From positions 1,674,001 through 1,738,000 of the forward strand of contig JAVLRN010000006.1 in the NCBI GenBank assembly GCA_032821775.1: a stretch of DNA of 64,000 nt. The letters are read 5' to 3'. Both the position numbers and the translations under genes were made by a program. The notes beneath the pieces were generated by a model, which made no database searches, was not told the origin of the DNA, and saw only the letters and a list, made by a program, of their open reading frames with translations. Positions 1 to 12,144 of the stretch are shown in pieces. The stretch comes from Sanguinoderma infundibulare. Taxonomy: Eukaryota > Basidiomycota > Agaricomycetes > Polyporales > Polyporaceae. Position 1 is the first letter of the stretch. Each line of letters starts with the position of its first letter.

Positions 1-73
1 GTTGGGGGGTAGCCCGGCCCTCGGTATGCTGGATGATTTTGAATTACGGTGTCTAACCTTGTGGATCGACTAG

Positions 74-3000
74 GCCATGTGCCGCTTGCGGTAAAGCCAT
101 GCAGGGGGCGTTTGTGCGAGCCCTCGGCGCTGTGTACCACCTTCAATGTTTCAAGTGCATGGTAAGCCGTCGTCGCTGCAGCTCGCTCTGAACCACCGTC
201 GTACTCACATCCGCGCAGGACTGCGGTACCGTCGTCGCGTCAAAGTTCTTCCCGATTGACGGCCAAGATGGGAAGCAGCACCCGCTTTGTGAACGGGACT
301 ACTTCCGGCGCCTGAATCTGATCTGCGCGAAGTGTGGGATGGCATTGCGCGGAAGCTACATTACGGCTTGCAGTAAGTTCCCCTTGTCGTTTGGGAGATT
401 GCGTGGAGTTGGTGAACGTGCATTGCAGACAAGAAATTCCACGTTGAGCACTTCACTTGCTCGATATGTCCGACACTCTTTGGCCCACAAGACTCGTACT
501 ACGAGCACGAGGGGGACGTGTATTGCCATTTCCACTACTCGACCCGATACGCTACCAAGTGCGTGGGTTGCAATAGCGCAATTCTGAAACAGTTCGTGGA
601 GATCAACCGGAACTCGCGGGACGAATGTTGGCATCCGGAATGCTACATGATCAACAAGGTACGGTTCCCAACGGCCCCTTGGAACAGTTTCCTCACAGTT
701 TCCGCATCAGTTCTGGAATGTCAAGGTCTCCACACGTCGACCAACTAGCCTGCCACCCCCGGCAGAAGATGGCGAGCCGGCCCAACCCCCTGAGCCTCCT
801 CACGTTGAGGAGGAGCGTGCGGAGACGGCACAATCTCTACGAGAGAAACAGATCAGGATGGAGCAACAGGTGTATCGGATATGGACGTGAGTTCGTTTTT
901 GTTCCCGATGGAGCTTATTTGCCTGACTTTGTTCAGTGTACTGTCCGCATTCGAAGAGTCCAGCGCTGCGTGTATCTCCGACATGCTGCGACAGGTTAGC
1001 AATGGGCAATATTTGGACGCCATCCGGATGGCAGAGAAGTTCATCCTGCACGTCGAAGTGCTCTTTGCGACCATCGACGATTTGGAATACCACTTCGCTC
1101 GGCTGAGGTTGAAAGGTTAAGCATTTTGCCTTTGTCGCTACTCGTCCACGCTAACGACCCAGAATTACGGCAGGCATGTCGCACGTTCGCGAGGCGAGAA
1201 TGCTGTGCCGAAAGACCGTGGATCTCTTTACCCTTCTATCTCATACCCAAGAGACTGGCGCCCGGCGAATGGGCATGACGCAGGAGCTGCTCGCCCTGGT
1301 CACTGGGCTCGCGCACTATCTTAAGATCCTCATTCGTATCGCCCTGACAGGTGCCTTGAAACTCGAGCGGGAACAAGACGTCCGCGAGGCGATCACCAAC
1401 TTCCTGGACAAGCTGCATATGCTCGCCATCCAGGGCAGCAACCCTTCTGCGCGGCGCATCATGAAACGCCCGAATGGCGAGCTGATCCCGCAGAGCGACT
1501 CAGGTAATCTTGGTACCCAGGGTGTCACCTACGGTTTCAAGAGTCTTGCGCCGGAAAACGCTGGTGAAAGTCCGTTCAGCTCTGCCCCCAAGGACCCCCT
1601 CCTCGCCAAAGTCCCTGTTGTCAACCCTCCGTCAGACCTGTGTATCAAGTGCAATCAAACCGTCGAAGAGGATTGCGTACGCCTCGGAACGTACCAGCGG
1701 TGGCACTCCCATTGTCTCGCTTGCCAGACCTGTGGTAAAGCAGCGGCCATGCCAGCGATCAAGGAGAAGGCGGATGACAAGGAAAGGGACTCAACAAAGG
1801 ATGTCTCGCAGCTTGGTCAAGAGAAGGAGCCGAAGGCGAAGCCTTCCACCGCCAGGAGACCCCCGGCAAATGTCGGTTCGTTTGTCTTCGAAGTGGAGAC
1901 GGTGAAGGAGACCACATCGTTCGGTGTCGTACCCACTGCCATCTTCTGCACAGAGCATGGCCATTCTGGTTGTCGTGCAGGGTTCCAGGCGGTCTCACGC
2001 TTGGAGCAATACGCATTCTTGTTGAATGTCGCGCTGCGACGATTGTATGTGTTACTGAAGAAGCGGGGCGTTGTCCCTCTTTCGCCTGGTGAGTTCCTTT
2101 CTTTGACCTTCCCTTTCGGCTGGCGTCTCACCCGTGACGATTTCAGCGCCGGGCCAAGTGCGCGATCCCGACGAGGACCCTTACCGAAACTCTGGCGACA
2201 TCAACCGTCTCCGTTCTGTCCATTTGGATCGGAAACTGTCTTCCACCGCGCGAGTGGCAAAGAGGTCGACCATCGTCGAGAGCCCAGCAGGGAAAATCGC
2301 ACAACCTTCAGACATCTCGCATCGTCCGCACGAGGTCACTCCCAACGCGCGCACACCCGCGCCTCAGATCGCGCAGCAGGGCACCGCGCGAAGCCAGAAG
2401 GCGCCTCTCATCCATACCCAACAGCCACCTCCACCTCAGCAGCAACGATCGCTACCATCTCCGGGCACGATCGACACCAGCGTCGGGTCGCAGGTCATCC
2501 GGCCCTCGTTCGGACGAGGGAACGCCGGTATCAAGATTGTCGACGAGTCCGGCCCCAGCTCACCTACGGGTGGCTCGGACGAGCAGATGGTTGGTGGCAT
2601 CGAGGATGGCATTACCCTCGCAGATATCCCGCAGCTCTTTGAGGCGGCGCAAGCTCGAGAGCAGAGGCGGTCGCTCCCCAGTCAGAGTTCGATACCGTAC
2701 ATCGGGGACCTGAACCCGCTCCAGCTCGCCATCGTCAAGCACTGCGCCGTGCTCGTCCTCCAGCGGTCGGCTCTCAGAGATCAGTTTGACCTGGACGAGA
2801 TCCTGGAGTTGGTCGAGGTCAAGAAGAGCTCGTTCTGGAACAAGTTGTTCAAGCCTGGCAACGATAAGAAGAACGTGAAGAAGAAGGGTGCGTTGACTCG
2901 AGCGAGTGGTACGACTTTCTGGGCTGATCCGGTCGCTTATAGGTGTCTTCGGCGTACCTCTGGAGCTTTTGGTCGAGCGAGAGGGCGCGGACTCTCTTCT

Positions 3001-4351
3001 CGGTGCCGGACGCACAGCTCTTCGCATTCCGAGTTTCGTCGATGATGCCATCTCCGCGATGCGACAAATGGGTATGCTATAGATTCCTGATCGATGTGTG
3101 TCTCTAATCCGGGCCCTCTCTAGACATGTCCATTGAGGGTATCTTCCGGAGAAATGGCAACATCCGTCGCTTGAAGGAGCTCACCGAGGCGATCGACCGT
3201 GACGCGCCGTCTGTTGACCTCACGCAGGACAACCCAGTACAGCTCGCTGCGCTGCTCAAGAAGTTTTTCCGAGATCTTCCCGACCCTCTCATGACGTTCA
3301 AGTTGCACCGGCTGTTCATTGCGACTCAATGTGGGTGGCCTGCTGACGAAACATCTTCTGTGTTCGCTGACCCTGCTCGGTAGCATTGCCAAATGAACAA
3401 GAGAGGAACCGGATGCTTCATATGGTGTCGCTCATCTTGCCCAAGGCGCACCGCGATACTCTTGAGGTGCTCTTCGTTTTCCTGAAGTGGGTCGCATCGT
3501 TCGCGCACCTGGACGAGGAGACCGGTAGCAAGATGGATTTGCAGAACCTTGCGACCGTCATCTGTCCAAGCATCCTTTACTCGCGTGGAGCGAACGCCGT
3601 AAGAGACGAGAGCTTTGGTTCGATCAGGGTGGTCACTGCGCTCCTGGAGAACCAGGATGAGTTCTACTGCGTCCCGGAGGAGTTCCTGCCCATGCTCGTC
3701 GACGAGGAGTACTTCGCCAACTGCATGGAACTGCCCAGCAGGGAGTTCCTGAAGAAGGTCGACAATTATATGCGTTCCAAGACGGGTGGCCGAACACCTG
3801 GGCTCACCTCGCCCACCCTTGGCAGTGCGACGTTCAATTACAACCCGGGCACACCGCGACCGGAGGACATGCGTTCCATGCCACCAAGGTAAGAATTTTA
3901 GAATGTGATTAGGTGTGTGGGTCCCAGCTGACTTTGATTGCCGCGATTTAGGGCGACACAATCGAACCCACAGTTCCTAGATAGGCCACCGATGGCCAAT
4001 CCATCACCATCGGACAGCATGCTCCGAAACGGTGGCCCTCCACAACGGCCACAACCTCCGCCGATGCAACACTCGGCCTTCTCATACCCTCCCCCAGCAG
4101 GGGGCCCGCAATCGGCGTCGCAGCCGACCATGGGGATCGTCTCGCCCCAGCCGCGGATGCCTGCGAACATGCAGGGCATCCAGAGCCAGAGCCCGGACTG
4201 GGCGCTGGATCGCCCTCCGGTGGTGCAGGACCCGAACCGGCCATCGTCGCGTCCGTCGTCGTTCATCAACTCGAACATGAACCCCTCGTCGAGGACGAGC
4301 AGCGAGAGCCCGCATCCGTACGTGCCAAACGGCCAGCACCAGCAACGGTAA
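74..4351 (+). CDS. LIM-domain RhoGAP protein (Rga1-like), 5' partial
   Basis: Predicted GTPase-activating protein for a Rho/Cdc42-type GTPase, acting in polarity and actin control. Coding exons seen include 74-161, 219-372, 429-658, 711-886 and about 937-1115, then long exons to the TAA at 4349-4351. Earlier exons lie off the window. Two N-terminal LIM fingers are encoded at 80-658 (CAACGK, HLQCFKC, CAKCG, CSICP, HFHY). A helical middle segment follows. A third LIM finger starts near 1650 (LCIKCN, HSHCLACQTCG). The C-terminal RhoGAP domain (about 2940-3720) has the arginine-finger segment GIFRRNG and a conserved block ending NLATVICPSIL. A Ser/Pro/Gln-rich tail follows. Two or three N-ter LIM domains plus a C-terminal RhoGAP is the architecture of yeast Rga1/Rga2. 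Family is certain; the exact target GTPase is inferred. Confidence 0.92.
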
Positions 4352-5106
4352 CCCCTCACCGGCGCCCCGCCCCGTCCGTCCCGTCGTCGCTCTTTGCTTA
4401 CTGCTCCCGACCCCCTTCGTCCAATTCTCATTTCTCATTCGCGTCCTGACTGTCGTACACCTTGCTCCGCATCGCATTCAGCCTCCGCCGCCGCATCGAG
4501 CATACCACACGTACATATGGCCCCACCGTTGTCTCAGCTACTAGTCTCTCGTCCGCTCCGAGTCGAGTCGGACGCCTTCGCACATCGCCATTGCCATTTT
4601 ATACATCGTTCACGGTAGTATCCCCCGCACTCATTCGCTTCTCTATATACTCGGTACCGCATCTCTGCACTCTCCCCCTCCCTTGCCCCAACAACCCGCT
4701 CGGCCCGTCCCTCTCTCTACTATCCCCTTTCTGAATTTGCCGCGTATCTGTACTTCACCTTACTCACTTAACCTATAGCATGGACGAACATCTATACCCT
4801 CTCTCAGACCAGCCACTAGGGCAATGAACCATGAAAATTGGATAGTGCGCGTGTGACCGCGTGTTTGCACTTTGGGGGGCTTTGTACAGTTATAATGATC
4901 AAACGTACGGGGGCTTGTCTATGCGTCACATCGACGATTCTTGCGGTGGTGGTGGACTCGAAATTATCACATGGATCGTTATGGCGGAATGCATACGAGC
5001 ATGCGTTCCGGGTGCGTACAGCCTGCATGTTGCATAATACTTTTGGACTACTGCACATGGTAATGGACGAAAGCAACATAAAAATCGTAAAACCCGATCC
5101 TCTCCT
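4352..5106. other. Intergenic, 3' flanks of two convergent genes
   Basis: This stretch lies between the stop codons of the RhoGAP gene (+) and RPS15 (-). It begins with a C/T-rich segment, then turns AT-richer. The open frames here resemble no family I know and look like chance frames, so I treat it as untranslated flank. Confidence 0.6.
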
Positions 5107-5873
5107 CTACTTGAGAGGGATGCTATGTGAGATTGGTCAGAGACCGGCATTTGAGTCAACATGAAGTGAATCGACATACAATCGCGAGGAGTGGGTAGCA
5201 CCAATACCCGGACGACCGTGCTTGACGGGCTTGTATGAGCACGAGAACTCAGCGAGGTAGTGGCCGACCATCTCAGGCTTGATCTCGACGGAGTTGAAGA
5301 CCTGCACCATTCCAAAACAAACGCCTCGGTCAATCCTCTTTTGACCTCGGTCTTCACGGTGAGTACGCACCTTGCCGTTGTAGATGCCGACGACGGAGCC
5401 GATCATCTCGGGGACAATGATCATATCGCGGAGGTGGGTCTTCACGACCGCGGGCTTTTCGTTGGGGGGCGCCTCCTTCTTCGCCTTGCGGAGCTTCTTG
5501 ATGAGGCCCATGGGCTTGCGCTTCAGGCCGCGCTGGAAGCGCCTGCGGGCACGGGCATGGACGACCTGCGAGGGGGTTATGTCTGTGTGCTCGGGTGGGA
5601 CTTCGATGGCTCTTGACATACCTCAACGAACTGGGAATCGCAAGTCAGAATCGGACGATAGAAAGGACATGTTTTCGTGCGCACCTCCTCGTTGCTCAGG
5701 TCCAGGAGCTTGTCGAGCTCGATTCCACGGTAGGAGAACGTGCGGAACGTCCGCTTCTTCTTGAGGTCGGCGGCGACTTGGGGGTCGGTAACGGATGAAT
5801 CAGCCTGCAAATCACACCAGCAAATGTCCCGTCAGCAGTCCCCCGTCGCCTTCTACGAGCACACACTCACCAT
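5107..5873 (-). CDS. RPS15: 40S ribosomal protein uS19 (S15)
   Basis: Component of the small ribosomal subunit head. Six exons can be placed: 5871-5873 (the ATG alone), 5685-5804, 5622-5630 (9 nt, encoding FVE), 5371-5565, 5180-5301 and 5107-5122. The joined product starts [10 protein letters not shown], continues through [71 protein letters not shown] and ends HSSRFIPLK. These are the hallmark segments of eukaryotic uS19, at full length. The last exon is only 16 nt including the stop. It is divergently arranged with the P2 gene across about 0.44 kb, fitting a shared ribosomal promoter. Identification is secure; the ATG-only exon is inferred from the needed MADSS start and an ATG followed directly by GTGAGT. 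Confidence 0.95.
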
Positions 5874-6309
5874 CTTGAGGATGTTGTGGGCGGTCTGGCG
5901 GGTGGGGTCGAAGGGCTTGCAGCTCCTGCGCGTCTTTGGAACGGAGCCTGAATCGAGTCGAGTGGCTGAGCGCTTGTCGCTGCGCGTGGGAATGGAACTG
6001 TATAGTTCTCAGCCACCGGCGCGGTCCCGCCTTGAGTCGATCGGGCCAAGTGTGCAGCAAACCATCCCATCGTCCTCGGATAGAATCCACAGGTCTTCCC
6101 TCGCGGATTAAAAGGTGCGCTCGTCGTCGTCTGCAGCGTCGCGCAGCTCCGTCTAACGTTCTGTGCACAACGCACAGTGATTTGTGGCTACCGGCCCTAA
6201 CCCCCTCGTGAACACCAAAAACTATCACCGTGCGTTTCGCAAGTCACGCTTGTGCAAGTTCGAGCCCCGAGGCCTGACCTACATAACCCTCGTTCCCCAT
6301 TTCGTACAG
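5874..6309. promoter_or_regulatory. Bidirectional ribosomal-gene promoter region
   Basis: Region between the start codons of RPS15 (-) and RPP2 (+). It contains a telobox-like CCCTAACCCC at 6195-6204. A likely 5'UTR intron of RPP2 runs from GTGCGT at 6230 to the TACAG ending at 6309, directly before the RPP2 ATG. No TATA box is obvious. Promoter function is inferred from position. Confidence 0.5.
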
Positions 6310-6773
6310 ATGCGTCACATTGCAGCGTACCTCCTCCTCCAAATCGGCGGCAACGCCAGCCCCTCTGCTGCGGACATCAAGAAGGTCCTTGGTGCTGTCG
6401 GCGTTGAGGCCGACGACGAGCGCCTCGACAAGCTCATCTCTGAGCTCGAGGGCAAGGACGTTGCTGCCTTGATCGCTGAGGGCTCCTCCAAGCTCGCCTC
6501 CGTACGTGTTGGATCTCTCGTGCCACCCTGCTACGAGGAAGCTTATTTTTGGACGGCTCACACAGGTCCCCTCTGGTGGTGCGGTCGCTGCTTCTGCCGG
6601 CGGTGCTGCCGCTGGTGGTGCCCCCGCCGCTGCTGCCGAGAAGGAGGAAGAGAAGAAGGAAGAAGAGAAGGTCGGTTGTCGTCTACTACTTTGGTGGCGT
6701 ATGACGCTGATTGACTGTGTTCGCTTTGCAGGAGGAGTCCGACGACGACATGGGCTTCGGTCTGTTTGACTAA
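6310..6773 (+). CDS. RPP2: 60S acidic ribosomal protein P2
   Basis: Stalk protein of the large ribosomal subunit that recruits translational GTPases. Exons 6310-6501, 6566-6670 and 6732-6773, giving about 112 residues, normal for P2. The N-terminal dimerisation domain starts [16 protein letters not shown] flexible Ala/Gly-rich hinge follows, then the Lys/Glu stretch [10 protein letters not shown] and the universal P-protein tail [12 protein letters not shown] that binds elongation factors. The start is preceded directly by an acceptor-like TACAG, suggesting a 5'UTR intron. It is head to head with RPS15. Confidence 0.97.
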
Positions 6774-7752
6774 TCCTTGTAGCGTTAGCAAAATTGTTCG
6801 TACCGTACATCTCGCCATGCCGGCGGCTCGGTTGTTATGATGACACGCTTGCACGACTTGTTATCCGTGAAGACCGTCTCATGATTTGTGTCGGCTCCGG
6901 TATGTACTTCTAGTACCATACGCGATCTGTTCTATTGATCCGGCGGATGCATGCATTGCGTACTGGCTGATCACCTCAAGCCGTATACTTGTAACCACTG
7001 AGGGCAGTCGGAATGAACGTCGATGAAATTAGCGGGTATGTCCTTGAGGCTGAATCTCGCGCAAATTGCGCAGACGAGGTGTCTGGGACGAGGGATACGT
7101 TTTTGGAATTAGTGTAATCAGAGTTTCAGGAACGGTGGATATAGAGACGAGAATTCGGCACACCGCCACCTGAACCGGGGGCAAACCCGCCGGCTGGTGC
7201 AAGGCTCGTGATGGAACTCTGTCCAGCACTTGCCGGCGGCCTGGCAGTGAACAGCGCTCTCAAGCCCCATGCTGAACGAGTCCCCGCCGCCTGACGTCCA
7301 CCGATCCGCCCGCGGTACGTCCGTGCATCGCTGCTTATGAAGCAACGCACAAGCTGCTGCAACCTGTCTCTCAATAAAACTTTAATGCATGTGGAGACCG
7401 GTGAACGTAGCCCCACAACGTGGCAGGCGAGGCACCGGGGAGAGGCGTCGGCTAGATAAGTGCAAGGGTGCCGCGGCATGGGACGGAGCCGGGGGAGTGG
7501 GACGAGTGTCGCCGTCGAGTAGCCGCCAAGACGCGTTCGTGTCCCAGTCCCGTCCTCAGACTGAATGGCTCTCTTTGCCCGATGACACTCGCCCGTTAAA
7601 GCTCGCCCAGCTTCCTCGCAACATACTCCCTTTCCACGCTCTCTCCCCATCCCCGTCCAGCTCCCCGCCATTGCCCTGCTCACCGCTCTCGTGCCCGCCG
7701 TCCGACCCCGCACTGCCCAACCTCTCTCAGCGCCGAACCGTGTCCTTCCCAC
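6774..7752. other. Intergenic region upstream of the Zn2Cys6 regulator
   Basis: About 1 kb without a recognisable gene. The second half (about 7560-7750) is strongly C/T-rich on the + strand, as is common near fungal transcription starts, and probably belongs to the promoter and 5'UTR of the following gene. The open frames present are low-complexity and unlike any known family. Confidence 0.5.
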
Positions 7753-10335
7753 ATGCCTCCTCTCGCAGACTCCAGGCAGACTCATCAGCGACCCCATCTT
7801 GTTATTCCTCCCAGCTCTTCGCCCTCGACCATGACCTGCTCAAACCCTCCCAATGGCAGGCCGCAAGAGCAAGAACAGGTTTCCGTAGCCTTCGTAAAAG
7901 GCGGGAAGCGCAAGCGTCTCAGCAAGGTGCGCACCTGTCTCTTCCTCGCCCCTTTCCGTCCCTCACGACCTCTCCAGGCTTGCGATGCGTGCCATAAGAG
8001 CAAGCGGAGATGCGACGGCACAGGTGCGCACGCGTTTGCTTCCCCAGTATGCTCTCTCTGACTCCATCTCTGCTCAGCTCCCTGCAGCAACTGGTACGTC
8101 TGAAATCCGTGCGCGAGCGTCGGATCCTCAACCCTCCTTCAGTTATTACGCGTCGAAGAACTGCACATATACCGATGCTGCTGGAAGACCCGTCCCAGCC
8201 CCTCGAGTTGCCCATCCCGAGCGACCCGCCGGTGTTGCAACGGTACCTGGCGTTCACATAATCTTACGTCTTATGTTCACAACCCGTGTTTCCCAGGCAC
8301 AACCGGTAACCGAAACCCCCCCATGGGCCGGTCAAGCGACATTAGCAAGTCCTCCGGTCAATCCCCAAGGCGGCCTCGAACGAGACCCAACCACAAAGCG
8401 GTCCCGGACAGGACAAGACGCTCCGGATGCCAGCCCTACACCGAGTTCCAACACGGAGGCCTCCTCCGAAAACTTCACACATACTCCGGACCCCGCCGTT
8501 ACCCATGAACTAGTCAATAGTTTGTTTTCATCTTACGTTCACCGCTTGCTGCTTTTTGACGCGCCCTTCCCTCCAATAGTATTCTTCGCACACTGCAATC
8601 CGCAACGCATGATCATCCACAAACCTTCTTTCTCCGCCGATCTCGCGCTCAACAAAGTTCCAGCGTACCTCGTCTTGACTGTCTGCGCCGTTGCTGCACC
8701 GTTGTCCAAATCCATTGCGAGCAAGGCATCCCATCCCCGCCTCGCCGGTGTTCCCTTCTTCCAACAGGCGCTAAACTTGATGTTTGACAACTCGGGGAGG
8801 CTGCTTTGTGAGCCCTCGGTGAGCACCGCGCAAGCACTTTGCCTGCTCGAGATGCACGAGATCGCCGCCAGCCACTCGTGGACGCGTCATTTCAGGTATT
8901 TCGGTGCGTGTTTTCAGGCCAACCCTTGAATCCCGCCGGCAGTTCTTGGCAAAAATATCCACGCGCTCACCTAATCCATCGTCCTCTGTAGAACTGGCGC
9001 TGCAGGTGCTCGAGGGCAGCCTCGAGGTACAGAAGCCTGACAGCTCCACGCCACCTTCGCCCACAGACTCGAGCGCGTTGATGCACTTTATTGACAGAGA
9101 GTGCACCCGGCGTTGCTTTTGGCTCATCTTGCTTATGGCGTGGATCAGCTACATATACACTCACCGGGATGTTCGGCCGCGCATGGTCGAGCTTGCGGAC
9201 GTAGTGCGGTTACCCATCGACGAGACCACGTTCGAGTTGGCGTCTGTGATGAGCTCAGCTAGTAAGTGCAAAACTGGAAATTTCAGACGGTATCGTTGCG
9301 TTAGTTCTGACATAGGCATGGTCGGTTGTACCACATAGCTTCTGAGTACTTGCGTCGTCTAGCGCCACGCACAAGATATGCGTCGCAATTTGGCCACATG
9401 CTCCGCATCTTGGAGATATACCACAATGTCGAGCACGTCCTTAGTATGTGTCTCTACTCGTCACATGGGGGCTAGTGCTGAGGTCTCTGTTAGCCACCAA
9501 AGAAGGTCCAAGTCGTGCCGCTGCCATGCCACCCCTCCGCAAACAATTAGAGGTCGGTCTCTTTACAGTACACTTTTTGTGTTACTTTACTCACCAGACT
9601 GTACAGGATTGGGTCGCTTCATTACCTAGCCATCTGCAGTTTAACGATGAGAACTTGGAGACACAAGTCACAATGTTCGAAACGTCTTCAAACTCGGGTG
9701 CCTGGGCGTTCTGCTTCATGCACGCCATGTATCCATGCTGCTACCTTGCGTTGCTCGAGGTACGACATGCGGCCCATTCACGGGACGCGCATATATCTCC
9801 GCTTTGCCCCTTAACCGGTATTAACCCTCTCTTCAGGGCGAAGGCACGCTTTCGGAACCGATCCCTTGGGTCCGCGAACAGCTCAATTCGATTTTCGACG
9901 CCGCCGGTACACGGGCCAAGACTTCCATACTGTGTACGTACGACATCCCTCTGCGCTCCCACTGCCGCCGGCAGGTGACTGATAAGCACATTCTGTTCTC
10001 AAATGTTCACCAACGCCGTACCTATTTGTTTCCACGATCAGCGGCCTGTGCGCTCTGGGTAAGATTTGCACGTTCCTTCCTCGAGAAGCGTAGTCATGCT
10101 GACCGCGGGCGGGCCTGGACTTTCATATCCGCTCTTCCCCGCTCCGTCTCGACAGTCGTACAGCAAATACAGCCCCGACGACCCGCAGCTGCAGGTATGG
10201 GACCGCGACTTCGAGAAGCTGTGGGGCTTCAAGGTCGTCATCGTAGCGGAGCAGTGGAGACAGAGCCAGGCTGAGGCCAAGGATAAGGAACGCGCTCAGA
10301 TTGCACAACAACAGCAGCAACAGCAACAACAGCAA

Positions 10336-10376
<41 letters not shown>

Positions 10377-10827
10377 ACAACAACAACAGCAGCAGCAGCA
10401 GGCGCTTTACTGCTGCCGAGAACCGTCCAGCTCCCAATCAAGCTCGAATTCCCCCACTTCCTCCCACTCCTCCCACTCCTCCCCCACAGCTGTCACGCTC
10501 CAGGCACAGCCGTACGAGGGCCGACGGGAAGGCGGAAACCCTCGTGCGCTGCTCCGCACAAACGCATCGATGCCCGACCTCGACTCGCGTGCAGGGTTCA
10601 CGCCACGAACGAGCTTGCCCTCGCTCCAGCAGGCTGGGCTGCGGGACTCGCTGAACATGAAAGCGCCCTTCGAAACGTTCACCACCTCGCTCTCGCTCGG
10701 GTCGCAGAGTTTGCCTCCCGGCGCGGGGGGTCTTTCCGCCCGAGGGCAGCTCAGTCCGGCGTCCGTCGGTTCGATGCCCGCCGGTATGAACTGGCTGATC
10801 GACGCAGGCGGCGGGGTGCGGCCATGA
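7753..10827 (+). CDS. Zn2Cys6 fungal-specific transcription factor with polyglutamine run
   Basis: Predicted sequence-specific regulator. Thirteen exons: 7753-7926, 7978-8023, 8078-8093, 8143-8242, 8297-8519, 8580-8903, 8992-9261, 9339-9443, 9494-9552, 9598-9759, 9837-9933, 9987-10058 and 10094-10827. Joining exons 2-4 yields a complete Zn2Cys6 cluster (CDACHKSKRRC, APCSNC, then SKNC) followed by CTYTDAAGRPVPAPR. The fungal-specific regulator domain follows (FFAHCNPQRMIIHKPSF, ECTRRCFWLILLMAWISY). The last exon carries 32 consecutive Gln codons (10306-10401, mixed CAA/CAG) and then a Ser/Pro-rich tail. The target pathway cannot be read from sequence. The exon 11/12 join uses a weak GATAAG acceptor but restores the frame. 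Confidence 0.88.
10306..10401 (+). repeat. CAA/CAG trinucleotide run encoding 32 Gln
   Basis: Uninterrupted glutamine codons inside the last exon of the Zn2Cys6 regulator. CAA and CAG are interspersed, which tends to stabilise such tracts. Confidence 0.95.
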
Positions 10828-11386
10828 GCGGATTTGGGCCGGGTGCGGTGAGGAATGAAAGCTGCCGTGTACTTAATCCGTAATTGTGTTCAGGGTCGTG
10901 GATGGACTTGTCGTCTTGTCTTGGGGCTCATCCTGCGATTCGAATACGCGTGTATTGGGGGACGTTCCTGGTGCCTGTACGTTTCCGACGGGAGAGAGCC
11001 AAATGTGTAAGATGACGTTGCGAGTGTACATAATGGCAACTATGACTATGTATAGTGTGCTCCAATATTCTTGCTACCTACTTCTTGCTACCTACTACCT
11101 ACCTACCTACCTATCTAGTCGTCAGAAACGGTTTATTCTTGTTCGTTCATTCACTCGGACTTGCCTGGTGACGCATTGATGCTGGCGTTGTGATGAAAAG
11201 CATGCTCGGGTATATGACTTTGTAGTTATACAATGTGTATTGACTCTGCCGTGGTCTGCGGCTATGTATATGGATCGTCCGATGGTCATTGATCATGAGA
11301 GCTCTATCCGCACCGGGGCGCAGTCCGAGACGGAGAGTGAAAGCGAGCGGTCGAGCGGTCTGAGCGCATGCATGCGAGGGGTGTCT
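10828..11386. other. Intergenic, convergent 3' flanks
   Basis: Between the stop codons of the Zn2Cys6 regulator (+) and V-ATPase subunit G (-). It holds a short (CTAC)n tetranucleotide tract around 11085-11115. No gene is recognised. Confidence 0.6.
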
Positions 11387-11951
11387 CTACTCCAGCTGCT
11401 TGAGGTTGCGGTGCAGCTCGGGCTTCACGAGGACGACACGGTCGAGGAGCTTGTTGACGACCTGGTCCTTGTTGGACTCGTACGCCGCGCGGATCTCCTT
11501 CTGCTTCGCCTCGGTCTCCTTGTCAATCTGCGCCTGGACGGTCTGGGTGTTCCCTGCGTGCTATATCGAGCGTACCGAGTGGGATCCGGGTGTCTGATGA
11601 GCGTCGGGGAAGACGGAGAGATCAAAGGGATGGCGAAGGGACGTACAGACTGCTCGAACGCCTTGAATTCCTGTTCCTTCGACTTCTTGTACTCCTCTAT
11701 CTCCTTTGCGGCCTCTGAGCGGGCGTCCTTTAGTCTCTGGACACGGTCTGGGGAAAGTGAATGGAGTAAGGACAAGCCGATTCTTTGAACTGCTCTTAGA
11801 ATGAACGGACATTGGCGCGCCTGCTGCACGACCTTTGCGGCCTCCTTCTCGGCCTCAAGGAGCGTTTGGATGCTTTGTGACTGTTGCGCGGCCTTCAAAA
11901 GCGTTGTTCAGCGTCCAGCTTTAGTGCAGAAAGGCATTGGCCACCGACCAT
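11387..11951 (-). CDS. VMA10: V-type proton ATPase subunit G
   Basis: Peripheral-stalk subunit of the vacuolar H+-ATPase, pairing with subunit E. Exons 11949-11951 (ATG alone), 11811-11892, 11647-11747 and 11387-11560, about 119 residues, normal for the family. The product reads MAAQQSQSIQTLLEAEKEA, VVQQARQYRVQRLKDARSEA, EIEEYKKSKEQEFKAFEQS, HAGNTQTVQAQIDKETEAK and ends KPELHRNLKQLE. This is the coiled-coil of subunit G. The start is inferred: the open frame itself has no ATG before AAQQSQ, but an ATG followed directly by GTCGGT lies 56 nt upstream of a TTTTGAAG acceptor. It is head to head with the symplekin gene over 193 bp. Confidence 0.93.
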
Positions 11952-12144
11952 GGTGCTCGAGTGCAAGGACGGATTCAGACTCCGCCGCGAGTGACGTGCC
12001 GGGAAAGGAAGCCTTAGCGCCAAGCCCTGGTGTCGACCGACCTCCGAGTCCCAGCCGTCCGTCCTCGCTCTTCTGTTCCCCGTCCCTCTCGGTCCCACAC
12101 AAATTTGCGGCCCCACCTGCTGCGAGCACGGCTCCGCAAGCAAG
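11952..12144. promoter_or_regulatory. Short bidirectional promoter VMA10/PTA1
   Basis: 193 bp separate the two divergent start codons. The PTA1-proximal part is C-rich on the + strand. Shared promoter use is inferred from position only. Confidence 0.4.

Noticed and set aside
2134..3045. Separate gene beginning at 2134
   Set aside because: It is an internal exon of the LIM/RhoGAP gene; the protein continues directly from the third LIM finger into the RhoGAP domain.
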